This document shows, piece after piece, positions 1-12,729 of a stretch of 64,000 nt of DNA (position 1 is the stretch's first letter; every line of letters begins with the position of its first letter). The notes under the pieces are model-generated. The model had not been told where the DNA came from, did no database searches, and saw only the letters and a list, made by a program, of their open reading frames with translations. The DNA is from Aralia elata (lineage: Eukaryota > Streptophyta > Magnoliopsida > Apiales > Araliaceae), in NCBI GenBank assembly GCA_034770075.1, contig JAVJAP010000352.1, forward strand, positions 1-64,000. Reading direction: 5' to 3'. The translations under genes and the position numbers were made by a program.

Positions 1-3000
1 CGGCGACAGCTCGAAGCGAGCTGACAGCACGATGAAGGACCGGCGACAACAAGGGGTTGACTCAGCGGCTAAATGGGTGTCATCACGTGTGACCGAGCAA
101 CAACCAATTTGACCGGAGGCCTCCTAGTGACCGGACGATTGACGGATGGAAGCGCGCGGCTCGAGGCTTGCCGGCTATTTTCGCAGTCGGCTAGATGGGG
201 TTTGATATAGACAGTCCACTCCCTCCTACCGCTGGATTTTGGTGAGATAAATTTAGGTAATATACCCAATTAAGTGGGTAATCAATTTCCTAATAAATTG
301 AGCCCCCAAAAAAACCCTAAATTAAGCTTGCTAGGATTTCTTTTGTTCTTTGCAATTTCGAATTAGAAAGGAGAGCATCCACCGAGAGAAGAAGAACCGT
401 GGTTCAATCGAACCCAAGGTATATAATAGTCCAGTGTCCTGTGATAGATTTTTCTGTTTAGGAGTTTATGTAGATTTTCGTAATTCCTTCACCATCTGTA
501 CTAGGATTGTGCTGTGTTAAGTCTAGTTGGGAATTCCCTGGAAATTGCAGAACCTTATGTTTTGGATATAGCATAAACTCTGTTTTGGGGTATTTTGTTT
601 CTTTGTATTGGATTAAATGGGTGTATACATTGAAGTTGGTTTGTGAAAATTCCTTGTTGAATTATTGCTGGTATATGTGATTAGGAAGTATATTGGTTGA
701 TATACCTTCCTGGGTTAGGGGATTTAGTGTAAACTCTTGTTTTTAGGTTTGCAACTGGCACTGTGTTAATTTTGTGTTGAACGCCTTTAGGCCCCAAAAT
801 TTAAATTTTAAAGAACCTTAAGGTTTTGGTTTTCTGGTGGTTGTACTGAGTTATAGGCCATTGTTAATGTCTTGAAAATGCTTGAATAATAACCTGTGTC
901 TCATTGGGGTTAATTACAATGGACTGTTTATTACAAAAAATCAAACCTTAGTTTCCTTTTGGGGTATGATAATCAGTGTTTAGAAATTATTGTCTACTGT
1001 GTTTTTTGGGTAATAATGCTCTTGTTAACTGGTTTATGATGACTAACAAAAATAAAAATTAACAAATTAATTATTTATTATTTTTCAATAGGTAATAAAT
1101 AAAGTTAAGTAAATATTTAATATTTAAATATAAATAAAGTTAATAATTTAATTATTTATTATCCTTAAATAATAAATAAAGCTAATAAATATCTGATTAA
1201 TGATTAACTACAATTACTTAATAACCAAGTAATGGATAGAAATTAATAGATTAACTATTTTATTATTTATCCATAGATAATAAACAAAGTTGATTATTGC
1301 TTAATTACTATTAAATAATTATCGAGTAGGATTTAAGTTAATAATTTAATTATTTGTCAGTAAGTGATATATAAAGATCAACAAATATTTAATTATTAAC
1401 TAATATTAAATAATTAATTAAATATGAATAAGTTAATAAAATAAGTGTTTATTATTGAGTAATGAAATAAACCTAATTAATTATTATTTACTATTAGAAA
1501 ATAACTAAAGGTAACTCTTACTCACTAATTAATTATTTATTATTTAATTAACTTTAAATAATAAATAAATCTAATTAGTTATTTAAATTTATTAAATAAT
1601 AACTAAAGATTAGTATATATTCACTAATTAAATTAATTAATTATTTGATTAACATTAAATAATAAATAAACCGAATTAGTTATTATTAAATAATTAACTA
1701 AAGGTGATTCATACTTGTTAATTATCTATAGCCTTAAATAATAAATAAATCTAATTAGTTATTATTTATTATTAAATAATAACTAAAGATAATTCATAGT
1801 TACTAATTAATTATTTATTTCTTTGATTTTACTTTAAATAATGAACAAACCTAATTAATCTTAAATAATAATTAAAGAACAATTAAAATTTATAATTCGA
1901 TTATTATTTTATTAATAATTGAATAATAAGTGAATATAATTATTTATTAATTACTATTATTAATAACTAAATTAACGAATTACTATTGAATGAAGATAGA
2001 GTTAATAAAATAGAGAGAGTTTTTCAAATAGCTCATTAATTAAACAATTATAATTAATTGTTTTAAGGGTTTAATAAATGACTGTTAATTAAGAAAAAGT
2101 AGTGTTAATTAAATAAACAATTATAATTAATTGTTTTAAGGGTCCTAATAAGTGTTCATTAATTAAGGGATACATGGTTGATTAATTAAACCATTCAACC
2201 TAGAGATCAATTAAGTGTCCTATAGGATATGCAAATTTTTTTTAATCTATGTGTGATATGTGAACTGCATAATTGTTAAATAAAATAGCAATAAGGTAAG
2301 CGTATCCGGCGTACACCTACGCAGTACTAAATAATAGACCAAACAGTATCTAATGTTAAGGTTTCCAAGGCCAAATAATTAAAGCTAAAAGTTATTTGTA
2401 GCTGAGCCGACAGGCAAGTTTCCTTACCCTAAACTTCTTACATTATTGCAAGTTCCCTATCTCAAACTCGAGTTATTATTTTCAAAGCATGTTAGTGAAT
2501 AATTATTGTCGATTATTCACATCTATACTATTTTATTGAGATCTCGCACATTGTGCAATTGAATTCCCTATCCTATTATGATTGAACTGTTAATTTAATT
2601 AAAGTTCCTTCACAAGTATGAATTGTTTATGAGATCGATCTATGCTATTTGTATCAGCTAGATCCAGTCAATGTATATATTGGTTAAGACAATGGTATTT
2701 TTAAAAGCTGTTCTTAGTAAATTGTTTGTGGTAAGAACTCTTGTCTGAGAAAAGGATAAACTTGTTTAAGGCATGATATCAATGCTGGTTATTTAGTGTT
2801 TATGCATAAATCACGGGGTATGAGAGGCTGATCCCCTCGATTACCAAAACTTTTTAAGAGGTCCAGCGTACATGCTGAGAACCTTGGAAAACGTCCTTGG
2901 TTAATTCAAACCACTCAGTAATTGTCATTCAATTATTCGGATATTCAACAGTTTGTTTACTAATTCATGTTCCTCTTCACACGCCTTATACTGTTGTTGA

Positions 3001-3450
3001 AACATTGAAAGCAAAATGTCCTTCTATCATGATATATCTCTTGTGTATATACTTGCTAAGCCCAAGTAGTTGCTTTACCCTTGCTATATCATGATCTTTA
3101 TTTCAGCTAAGGCAGAAACGTCTAGAGGAGACAAAGGAAAAGGGGAAGGGTGCAGGAATAGATGCCCGGTAGTGCCTATGTACTATTTATTATTGAATGT
3201 TTGTTTGATTAGGTGAACCTTTTATTGTCTTATGGGTACGTTTTTATGTTAAGGTTAACGAACCTTGGGACCTCGGGACTTGTAAGACTTTAATTCTATT
3301 CGATAAAACAATGTATGTTTATTATTCGCGTTTAGTTAGACAGTATGTTGTTATTAGAGCAACTCGTGAGGAAAATGGAAGAGGAAGGGGGCGGGAGAAG
3401 GGGGCACCGAATATTCGAGGTTAGGAAAACCCGGATTTGGTGGTGTCACA
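1..3450 (+). repeat. Long Ty3/gypsy (Tekay-like) LTR, plus orientation, left end outside window
   Basis: The right boundary is seen at the terminal ccggatttggtggtgtcaca. It resembles the LTR end at 12721-12729 and the CCGGATTTGGGGGCG end of the LTR at 53377. Bases 270-345 (an AATAAATTGAGCCCCC stretch followed by AAACCCTAAA) match the reverse complement of 14740-14800, so two LTRs share this promoter-proximal block. The 3' 350 bases carry a purine-rich GACAAAGGAAAAGGGGAAG stretch, also found near the ends of related LTRs here. No primer-binding site follows base 3450, so this is a solo LTR or a 3' LTR. The gypsy assignment is by resemblance to its neighbours; no protein is encoded. Confidence 0.55.
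1040..2170. repeat. AT-rich degenerate tandem repeat inside the gypsy LTR
   Basis: About 1.1 kb is built almost only of TTAAATAATAAATAAA / TTATTTATTATT blocks with AACTAAAG or CTAATTAGTTA spacers. Units of roughly 50-70 bases recur with many substitutions. At 2055-2140 a 30-base block around TAAACAATTATAATTAATTG is directly duplicated. It is internal to the LTR at 1-3450 and non-coding. Confidence 0.6.
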
Positions 3451-4319
3451 ACATACTTTGCCAGTTCCTATTACAAAAAGTCTTCAAGAACTATAACAAA
3501 AGGGACAAGCAATCAGGAAAGGCATTTAAAACTAGTCTAGATTTCTTCATGTCCATTTTATTTTGTGGAGCGCTTAAACATCTCAGGTTTTGTCTGCAAA
3601 TAAGGTTTTATTTCGCAAGAGAATGAGCATACAAAAGCTCAAACAAGTCTAAACACAGAATCATAGTAATATAAATTGACACTCACACCGATAAGGATTT
3701 AATGAATCAATAGCCTTTAACAAAAGATATTACCAATTGTTTTAACATAGTAAGGACTGAGTGGTAATTAAACCAAGAATCGTTCGAACTCGGTCTTTCG
3801 ACTTAGAACCATACCGTGGATATCAAGTATAGGATCAATCTAACCGACATTCCTATGTTATGCATAAACATATTACACTGACTAATATCATGGACTAGGG
3901 TTTTAACAACCTGTTTCATCTTCAGTTTATTTTTTGCATATAGAGGTCGCTCCCAGACAACTTGGTATGACTAAAGAATTATTACAATTCAAAACTTCAC
4001 GAATAAAACATTCATTTTGCAAGTTATGCCGAAAACGAATAGCAATAACTCTCATATCAAAGATTTATAACCACGTTGCACAAAGTGCATAAAATTCAAA
4101 TAGAAAGCTTGGTAAATGATAGATTAGGTAGAAGACTTGCCTCGTATATCTTTTACAGATAAATATAACGGTCTACACGTTCGTCGTAAATCCTAACAAC
4201 GATTATAAGTTCCTGTAGACCAATTAAGCATTTAGACGATTAAATCTATTTAAATTTTATTTCGGGTCTTATAACTATCTTATTAATTTAAGACTCTTTC
4301 TTACTATACATCAAATAAT

Positions 4320-4660
4320 TTTTTAGCATTAAGTAACTGCATATAAAATGAATATTCATACAACTATATTTAAAAATAAATTGAGCATTATAACTTGCTT
4401 ATAAAATGAACTATTGGGCTATTATATTTGAGTTAATTTCAGCATTTTATAACTGTTTATAAAATGAATATTCGGCTATTATATTTGAGATTAATTTCGA
4501 AACATTATAACTGCTTATAAAAGTATATTTTTAACTTTATAAGTGAAATAAATTCGGACATTATAACTGCTTGTAAATAAGATCTTTTGTTTATATACAT
4601 TAACATAATTTTTGAGCAATTATAACTGCTTGTAAAAGTATATTTTTACTAATACATACA
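4320..4660. repeat. Tandem repeat, ~60-70 base unit (TTATAACTGCTTATAAAA)
   Basis: At least five degenerate copies of a unit centred on CATTATAACTGCTTATAAAATGAATATT, each followed by an AT-rich spacer such as GGCTATTATATTTGAG. It lies within the minus-strand gypsy LTR and is non-coding. Confidence 0.6.
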
Positions 4661-4964
4661 TAAAAATAAAAATTATAACCACTAGAGTATACCTCTTATA
4701 GTTATTTAAACTTTACTTCCAATTGTGTAGCGCTTCGATACTTTGTAAGTAATTTTTATCTCACAATAATCTCAGAATATAAATATAGGAGTGTTTTTTG
4801 CTCTTGAAGATCTGGCTCTTGAAAATAGTAAGGAATGAATGAACTTAGCTTGCTATTTATAGGAAAACAAATAGTTTCGCTAATTGCACGTTAGGGGCTC
4901 GGCTTATTACACTTTGGTACCTAGGATTTTAATTAGCACTTTTGTCGTACCTAACAAATTCTTA

Positions 4965-5245
4965 GAATATTTCTTCTAAGTAAGCTCCTCAATGTAAAAT
5001 ATCTTCTAAGCTCTACACAAATGGCAGCTTGCAATTGAACACTATCTTCTAAGCTCCTCAATGAAAATATCCTTTCAAGCTCGACAATGCAGCTTGCACT
5101 TAAAATCTATCTTCTAAGCTCCCTTAATTGAAAATATCTTTTCAAGCTCGAACAGTACAGCTTGCAATTGAACCCTTTCTTCTAAGCTCCTCAATGAAAA
5201 ATATCTTCTAAGCTCAACAATGCAAAGCTTGTCACCGTAAGCACG
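4965..5245. repeat. Tandem repeat, ~60 base unit (TCTTCTAAGCTCCTCAATG)
   Basis: Four to five copies of a unit containing TCTTCTAAGCTC, CTCAATGAAAATATC and CAGCTTGCAATTGAAC repeat head to tail inside the same gypsy LTR. Unit boundaries are imperfect, and the repeat fades into a CAGCTTG/CGACAA-rich tail at 5250-5370. Confidence 0.6.
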
Positions 5246-5883
5246 ACAAAAACAACTTGTCAAAAATAATTTGTCGGAATGTTGTCTAGGTGAAATAAAC
5301 AAAAAAAAAAAAAAAATCTGGAAATGCTCGACTAATCATTTTGTCAATGTAAGCCACGACTAAAGCAGCTTGACTAAAAAAAATTTTATTTGACCTAATT
5401 CATCGTGTACTCTCTATAATCACAATTCATCTTCTTCGAACTATCCTTTCCGATCTTTATTAAGGCTATATGTTACAAAAATTCGAAATTCATTAGGATG
5501 AGCTTAAGGTTTTAAACTTCTCGATACCTAGTTTTAGGTCACTAAAATTGCCTCTAGACCAACTGACGATCGTATTTATAAAGCTCATAAATATTCGGGG
5601 TATTAACATTTACCCCTACTTATAAGAATTTCGTCCCCAAAATTACATTATACAAAATTCAAGGAAAAGAAATGGGGATATTCCTATTTTTTATTTTGTC
5701 TTATAACTCCCATGTCGCTTCTTCTACGAAGTGATTCCTCTTATATAACCTTGACTGAAGTATGACTTTATTTCTTAAGACTTTTTCTTTCTCTCAATAA
5801 TTTATGACTAAGAATCTCTTCCATTAGCTTAAATCTGATTCGATTTGGATTGGTTCATAACTGGGATGGACATGTTTGTATGT

Positions 5884-7893
5884 TGTTAGGTGTTTACATA
5901 GGCGCGAACCATGCAATTCAAATTACCTAAATAGTGCGGAAGCGCGATAAAAAAAACGGATTTTAAAAATTTTTCATACAAACCATCACTATGATCTTTC
6001 CTTGTGTTCAATTATCAATTAACGAAAGGAGCTCGTGAATTAAGAAATTATACTCGGCCCTCTGTAGAACCGTGCTTTCCTTTCGGGTACCAAAGTTCAC
6101 CTCAAATTTCCTTTCGCATTCTCCTTGAATTTCACCGATGGGATTCCTTCTTCTTGATCAACGTGAGCCATTCCAAGTGTTTGGCTTCTAGAGGTTGATC
6201 CACCAAGAAGAATAGTTATTCAAGAAGTTGGTGTGTTGGCAAAACCCTAGTTTCTATTTTCTATACGAAATTGCAAGTACTCTCTCTCTCCAATTCTCAT
6301 GGGAAGGCGATGTGTGTAAAGTGTTCTAACAGTTTGACCTGTGCTGACTGTCTTGCCCTAAATCATGATAAGACTCCTCTATTTTATAGATAGAGGGGAA
6401 CCCCTCCTAAAACTATTTAGGATTAGGGATTTTTATTTTAAATTACACTCTTTCACATACTTAAACTCCCTTTTAATTAATTAAACTTCCTAATCCAATT
6501 AGGAATTTATGATAGAGTGACTTCTATTAATAAATTCCCAATCCCTATTAAGAATTTAAATAATAGTATTAAGTAAAAATAATAATAATAAGACTCCTCT
6601 TATTAATTTATATTTACTATGTCTAAAATTTTAAATAATAAATATGTAAAGCTATTTAAATTTATTCTATCTCCATAGATTAAACTAAATACAACCTTTA
6701 AAAAAAAACTTTATGTATTACAATTATGTCCATTTTACTTCTTTTAACAAATATTTTTTCTTTTTGCGGTGTGGACACTTTAGGTTTCTCCGTATTAAAA
6801 CGGTTGGTGAATAAATCAATTAGAACAATTCTAATCTTATTTAAATCAAATAAATTTAAACTATTTAATTTATCTTACATAAATAATATTGATCTCTACA
6901 ATAAAGGGTATGCCCCCTTAGGCGATCTACGACTTTCCAGATAATCTAGATTTCAACATCAATCACAAAAAAACCTTTCCAGTGGAATATATACCGAGAT
7001 GTTGGTTACCGTACAATTTCAATCCTTCTACCATACAATGTCCCCAAATTAAATATAAGACATGGAATTATCTGTCAAGTTCCTAGTCTTGTATATTTAG
7101 TTTATATGTATTATCAATTCTCAACATGCACAAACTCTGATTAATGCAAATTAAGAAACCTCCTTTCTAAATTTCATTCTGCTTTGGCCAAAGCAAGACT
7201 TCTAAGTATGTCATTTATCTGATACAATTAGGACATTTCCTACCCTTGTACTAGAAGTGGTAGATTTTTTGGTTGCTCATCTCACCTACTCTCCACGTAG
7301 AAACTTATTATACCCCAATCATACCCTTTGATATACCCTAAAGGTCTTAAGGGACATGTCAATGTTATAACTCATCATACACAAGATACCTATGATGAAT
7401 CTCAAGTCCACAGGATCCACTTGTGTACTATTATCACTAGAGAGAAATTCCTATTGACAGTCGAGCTTAAAACTCCATTAGGTATTCGCTTAGCGAGCCA
7501 CGTTCAGTGAAACTTATTATCTAATAAGCACCTGCATACTTGCTTTAGTGGTCTGCCACACAAATGATTATGAGATCAATTATCCTCTTCCTATAAGCGC
7601 AAGCAACGTATGTACCTATAATCTATCCGGATTCACTAATCCCCTTTTTAGTTATCCAACAATTAGGAAAGATTTTCGTTTATGATCTATCTTGCCTTAT
7701 AGATCTCATTAGCATGTTCACCGATCATGATTCTAAAAGCAATTGCTCAAAAACTATGGGTTTATCACATTTAATATAACAAGACCATGTAGATTAAAGT
7801 AAAATGCCTTTATAAATAAGACGAATAAGATTACAATTGTAGATGCTACATCATATCATAATATGAATAGGCCTTGTGTGTATACTACTTTCA
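5884..7893 (-). mobile_element. Solo copia LTR (minus) inserted in gypsy pol
   Basis: Sense reading is minus: it starts at 7893 (TGAAAGTAGTATACACAC) and ends at 5884 (CACCTAACA), the shared ends of this window's copia LTR family. Gypsy pol coding continues on both sides, so it is an insertion. No internal region is attached, so it is a solo LTR. The five flanking bases differ (TATGT versus GGTAG), so no target duplication is preserved. The copy is rich in single-base insertions compared with the clean copy at 62390. Confidence 0.75.
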
Positions 7894-8038
7894 GGTAGTT
7901 TCGATTTATAGGGACACAATATTGAAAAACATGAAATACATTATGTATAATTTCCAGTTCTGGAGGTACGGCTACATTCATAAAGCGGGGGGGGGATACC
8001 TCACCTATTCTTCTTAGGTTCAAAATGAGTCTTATAAA

Positions 8039-8047
8039 CCTTGGACC
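8039..8047. repeat. Left copy of 9-bp target-site duplication CCTTGGACC
   Basis: CCTTGGACC here is repeated exactly at 10064-10072. The two copies bracket the 2.0 kb insertion, and gypsy integrase coding resumes in order on both outer sides. This is good evidence that they are a target-site duplication. Confidence 0.75.
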
Positions 8048-10063
8048 CTTATTTCTTTTTTTCTTTTACCTTTTTTGCTAAATTGTTTGTGTATTAAAAA
8101 GCAAAAAAAACTATAGATATTACACTGAAATATCATAAACATAGTCCTTTCTCCCGAGAGTCTCCTAAAACAACTAGATAATACTAGGAAACCCAATGCC
8201 TAACCTAATTTATAATATTCCTCACAACCCCCGAGGCAAAGGCAAAGGAAATAACCAAGAAAAATTGCTACAGACAAAGCTGTAACAAAAAATTTCCATT
8301 CGGCAACAGCCCCACCCATCTTACATAAACCCCACAATTAATGTGGGTCAATCCCAACAAAGCAGCCCATGTGGAGGGGACAACACCCGAATCAGCTTAA
8401 AAATGAGCACTTCACACCCAAGCACCGTTGCAGCCATTGAAGTAGCTCCATAATAGCACATCCAATTTGAATTCAAATCAAATCAGAGAAACGACCTTGG
8501 ATGTTCATACCTTGTAACAACCCCACGGTGGGGCTAAACCAAAGCTAGCAGGCGAGATCAAAATACAACCAGTTTGTAGGGACCCCTAAGCAGTCATCAG
8601 CGGACGAAATTGACAACAGACGGGACCTAGCTCTTCAGCCCAAAGAACATCACACTACCCCCCAGGAATAGTGAACTTCCCCCAGCGACGTTTCCATTGA
8701 CAATCAGGGTAACCAACAACTAGACGTCCCAAGCAAGGAACCGTAAGACCCTGGAAAAACATCAATCTTTTTGGGAAAGCCAACAGTTCCATCCAACACA
8801 ATCAATCCAAGCCAAGGAAAATAAAATGAATTAACGGGCAAAAATTGAACGAAATCCAAGAAGGACAAACAAATTGAATACCCCCCATCGGTACCATCAA
8901 ACCCATAATCGCGACTGGCAGTACGGCGGTTGGGCGAAACAACATGATGAGCCAGAAGATCCAAGATCCAAACCCATCAACATCGCCACGGCCCAATGGA
9001 AACCAGAATTCGAACACCTAAATCAAAATCTTAAAACATCCAGATCGGAGAGTAAATATGATAAGCAATAAAACGGGGAACTCTAAGATCGGAAACCCAA
9101 CCGTGATACATAAACCCACCGGCGAAACCAGCGCAAAATCTGATTGAGAAAAAAGCATCAAACATAACTGCTAAAACACCAAAACTAGCTCCAGCAAATG
9201 AATTCAAATAAAACAAGAGAGTGGGAATCATTCTTGGGTAATCATCAAACCACCAAATTAACTACATGGAGAAACAAAAAAGGATAACCGGCCAAAATAA
9301 GTATGGACATGAGCTTGGCACCTACCACAGAATCCAAAAATCTTCAAAAAGATCCAGAAAATGGGTGGTGCCACTTTGAAGAAAAGAACGCGGCGGGGAC
9401 TACCACCAACCGAAAAATTGGCCAATCGGAGAATGGATGAGTAACCTAACAGTTTCACACCAAAAACAGACAAACTACTCACCCACCCAATTACAATCCT
9501 AACACTGCGAGTTTCATAAAAGCTACGCAAGAGAACAAGACAAAAATCCAGTTCGGAACAACAAGATCCCTTTTTTGACAAACTCCAACTTATGACGAGG
9601 AACTGTAAAAATGCCCAAGCTGAGAACTGAAAAGGATATGAAGCATTAGAACTGGCAGAAATCGTTAGGGTAAGCCTTCCAATAAAACCCTAACGCCACC
9701 CCCCCGAAGCCCGATAACCATCCATCCACCGACCCAGACTCAGATCTTACCGTCTTGGCAGACCAAAAGAGCAAAAGCTCCTTTACTCCTCGAACAAAGA
9801 AATATCCCATAGCCTTTAAACGCCGGACTTTTATAAAAAGGCTAGTAAATTGATTTCGAGAAGATCCCGCTAAGAGTTGCCGGTTGGCTCATAGCAGAGG
9901 TCAAGCTAATGAAATGGAATGGAGAAGGAGAAAGTGGGTGGGCCGCAAGTCAAGGGGAGGGGAAATGGTATCCGGGTGGAGAAGCAAGAATGGAGGAGGG
10001 AGGGAGAGGGGTGTTTCATTAGAGAGAAGGTGGAGCTTCTCTCTACCCTACTTGGAAGCCCTG
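8048..10063 (-). mobile_element. Retroposed 2.0 kb insertion of unknown origin (LINE-like or processed transcript), minus orientation
   Basis: The segment is bounded by exact 9-bp direct repeats and interrupts gypsy integrase. On the minus strand its 3' end (8048-8110) is A-rich (GGTAAAAGAAAAAAAGAAATA), and it has no LTRs. These are marks of target-primed retroposition. Base composition is far less AT-rich than the neighbours. Minus-strand open stretches (8704-8964, 8802-9017, 9258-9581) are hydrophobic and I do not recognise them. I found no reverse-transcriptase motif (FADD-type). It could be a 5'-truncated or non-autonomous LINE, or a retrocopy of a host transcript. Confidence 0.6.
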
Positions 10064-10072
10064 CCTTGGACC
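10064..10072. repeat. Right copy of 9-bp target-site duplication CCTTGGACC
   Basis: Exact partner of 8039-8047. On the minus strand this is GGTCCAAGG, which falls in the integrase C-terminal coding region (just after GKKEKLRSK). Confidence 0.75.
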
Positions 10073-11324
10073 TTAATTTTTCCTTTTTTCCCAAATCTAT
10101 CTTTCCCTTTCGGGGTGATACTTTCAAATAAGACATGGGACTCCCAACGACGAAATCTCTTTTCTGTCTGTGTAAATCAAAATATCTCATTTGTCGCTCT
10201 TGAGTCGCTCGTAACCGTAGTCGAATTGTCCTTAACACTTCAGCTGTTTGTTGAAACCAACTCTGGCCCAAGCATTTGACGTTCCCCGGACTTCGTCCCA
10301 ACACATCCGTGTCCTGTATTTTCTCCTATATAAAATTGCTTCATTAAGTGGTATTCCTATACTAGCGTTGATAGCTATTGTTATATGCGAATTCCACCAA
10401 AGGTAAGTGGTCTTCCCACACTCCCTTTAAAGTCTCATTATGCATGCTCTCAGCATATCTTCCAATGTCTGAATAGTCCTTTCGCTTTGGCCATCAGTTT
10501 GTGGTTGGTAAGCCGTACTTAATCTTAACTGATCCCGAGATGTTCTTGAAAACTTTTCCAAACGTTCGAAGTAAACCTTGGGTCCTTTGATCAGATATGA
10601 TTGCAATTGGAACCCCATGTCTAAGATATAATCTTCCTTAATATATCGTTTGGCTAATTCTATCTAATGTTGAACTCAACCTTGATTGGTTAGAAAGTGG
10701 AGCAGACTTGGTTAGTCGAGTCCCACTATCACCCAACTTACCATCGTGACTCTTTTGTGGTGGTTGGAAGTCCTACTAACAAAAACCATTGTAATATGCT
10801 CCCATTTCCCACTCTGGAATTTCCAATGGGTTGCAGCAACCCGCTTTGGCCTTTGATGCTCTGCTTTTTAACTCGCTGACATGATAAACACCTACTAACA
10901 AACTCAGCCACCTCTCTCTTGGTTTGGCCACCAGAAATGTTGACTTATGTCTTGGTACCATTTTGGTGCTGCTTGGGTGAACTGAAAACTTAGTACTATG
11001 TGCTTCTGACATGATTTCCTCTTTGAAGCTCTTGCACTGCAGGACGCCATATTCTTGACTTGAATCTAAAGATTCCCTCCTTAATCTTATCTTGACTCTG
11101 CAGTCTACAAATCTCCATTGACTTTTTCATCCTCTATTTACTCTTCATCTTTTTCTTGGATTTCCGTTGATTTTACCCAACAATTTTGAGTGATCCTCCA
11201 TTATAAATAATTTTCTCGATGCATTTGAAGGAACTCTCACCTCTATGTCGAGTCTAGTAATTTCCTTAATTAACTCATCTTGAGTTGTTAGTAACATCAA
11301 CTTTCATTGATTCTTTCTACTTAA

Positions 11325-12309
11325 TGAAAGTAGTATGCACACCAAGCCAATCATATTTGATATGATTTGTAGCATATACTTTGTAATCTTATTCGGATTT
11401 ATTAAAGGCTATTTTTATATTATCTACATGGTGCTGTTATATTAAATGTGATAAAACCCATAGTTTTTTGAGTAATGCTTTTTAGAATCATGATAGGGAT
11501 CATGCCTTAATGAGATCTAAATTCTAGATAGCTCACAAACTAAAATCGTTTCCTAATCGTTTGGGAATGTACTATAAAAAGGGGATTAGTGAATCCGGAT
11601 AGATTAGTTACAATACGTTGCTTGCTCTTATGAAGAGGATTGATTGATCTCATAATCATTTTTGTGAGAGACACTAAAGCAAGTATGTAGGTTGCTTATT
11701 AGAGAATAAGTTCACTGAACGTGGCTCGCTATAGGAATACCTAATGGAGTTTTACTCGCACTGTCAATAGGAATTCGCTCTAGTGATAGTAGTACAAAGT
11801 CGATCCTTAGACTTGAGATCATCATAGTATCTTGTGTGTGATCAGGTTTATACTTTGACATGTCCCTTAAGAACCCTTAGGGTTAAATATCAAGACGGTA
11901 TGATTGGGATATAATAAGTTGCACATAGGAGATAGGTGAATGGTCAACAAAGAATCTAACCACTTCTAGTAAAAGAGAGTGAATGTCCTAAATGTGATCT
12001 CGATAAATGACGACTTCAGAAGTCTTTGGCCAAAGCAGAATGAAATTAGAAAGGAGTTTTCTAATTTGCATTATCAGAGTTGTTCATTGGAGAATCGTGA
12101 AAGTAACATATAATTAAATAAGAATAAGACTTGACAGTAATTCCATGTCCTTATATCTTAATTGGGAACATTGTATGGTAGAAGGATTGTAAATTGTACG
12201 ACAACCTATGCACTTGAAAGGTTCTTTTGTGGAAAAAATTATATGTATGTTTGAAATCTTATATTATCTCGAAAGTCGGTATGATCGCTAAGGGGGCTTT
12301 ATTGTTTGA
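11325..12309 (+). mobile_element. Partial copia LTR, first half, plus orientation
   Basis: It begins TGAAAGTAGTATGCACAC and follows the family LTR as far as the mid-LTR landmark GATCGCTAAGGGGGCTT, then breaks off. It abuts the gypsy pol remnant on its left. Compared with clean copies it holds many extra single bases. Confidence 0.75.
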
Positions 12310-12729
12310 AATTTAAACTTGGCTGGGCAAACTCGTTGCCTCATTCCTTGCTATATCATTGACTTCATTGCAGTTCAAACCCGAGACGTCAGGGGAAGAA
12401 CAAAGGAAAAGAAAAAGATGAAACTGATAGACTTTCTCGTAGCAGACCTTTAGATTCATGTGTTAGTTTAATTATTGTTAATGTAATTTAAATCCTGATA
12501 GCTATTTAGGGTATGGATTGTGTAAATTGATAAAAGTTTAAGGTTACAATCGCACGTATTCTGGGAACTAGTAACACCTTGTAATGAAACAACGTATTGT
12601 TTATTTTATTGTTCCCGCCCACTTTGTAGATATCATTATGTTGTTAGAGGTGAAATGTTTTGTAATTGGGGAATCGTGATGACCAGGATCCGGGGTATTT
12701 GGAGACCCGAAAATTTTGGGGGCGTCACA
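12310..12729 (+). repeat. 3' end fragment of a gypsy LTR
   Basis: The fragment contains CTATATCATTGACTTCATTGCAG, then a purine-rich GGGGAAGAACAAAGGAAAAG block, and ends TTTTGGGGGCGTCACA. The order matches 3080-3450 of the first gypsy LTR. It lies between two copia LTR pieces that do not join colinearly across it. Confidence 0.55.

Larger units (their letters stand above)
3451..5608 (-). repeat. Ty3/gypsy LTR, minus orientation (3' LTR of the pol remnant to its right)
   Basis: Read on the minus strand, the LTR opens with TGTTAATACCCCGAATATT at 5608. It is preceded by a polypurine tract (AAGTAGGGGTAAA; 5609-5622 on the plus strand). The same layout is seen at 58371-58390. The pol C-terminus at 5690-5883 lies just upstream in sense, so this is the 3' LTR of that element. 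The far end is not clean: it abuts the plus-strand LTR ending at 3450, and about 2.16 kb is present. Confidence 0.55.
5690..11324 (-). pseudogene. Decayed Ty3/gypsy pol (RNase H-integrase-C-terminal region), Tekay/Del-like
   Basis: On the minus strand, from 11310 downwards, the pieces run in pol order. First come a pre-integrase linker and zinc-finger region (EAHSTKFSVHPSSTKM, about 10950-11010). Then comes the integrase core end (STAYQPQTDGQSERTIQTL, about 10450-10510), followed by the integrase C-terminus (RATQERQMRYFDLHR, about 10190) up to 10073. After a foreign insertion the frame resumes at 8038 (RRIGEV, then VPPELEIIHNVFHV, 7894-8030). After a copia LTR it resumes again at 5883 (PSYEPIQIESDL, then NHFVEEATWE near 5710). 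The EEATWE ending is typical of Tekay/Del gypsy. Frameshifts and stops are numerous, and the part upstream of 11310 is lost at a copia LTR. Not functional. Confidence 0.8.

Noticed and set aside
9884..10304. Overlapping plus frames of 131 and 70 codons
   Set aside because: They are antisense to the gypsy integrase C-terminus and span the junction with the retroposed insertion.
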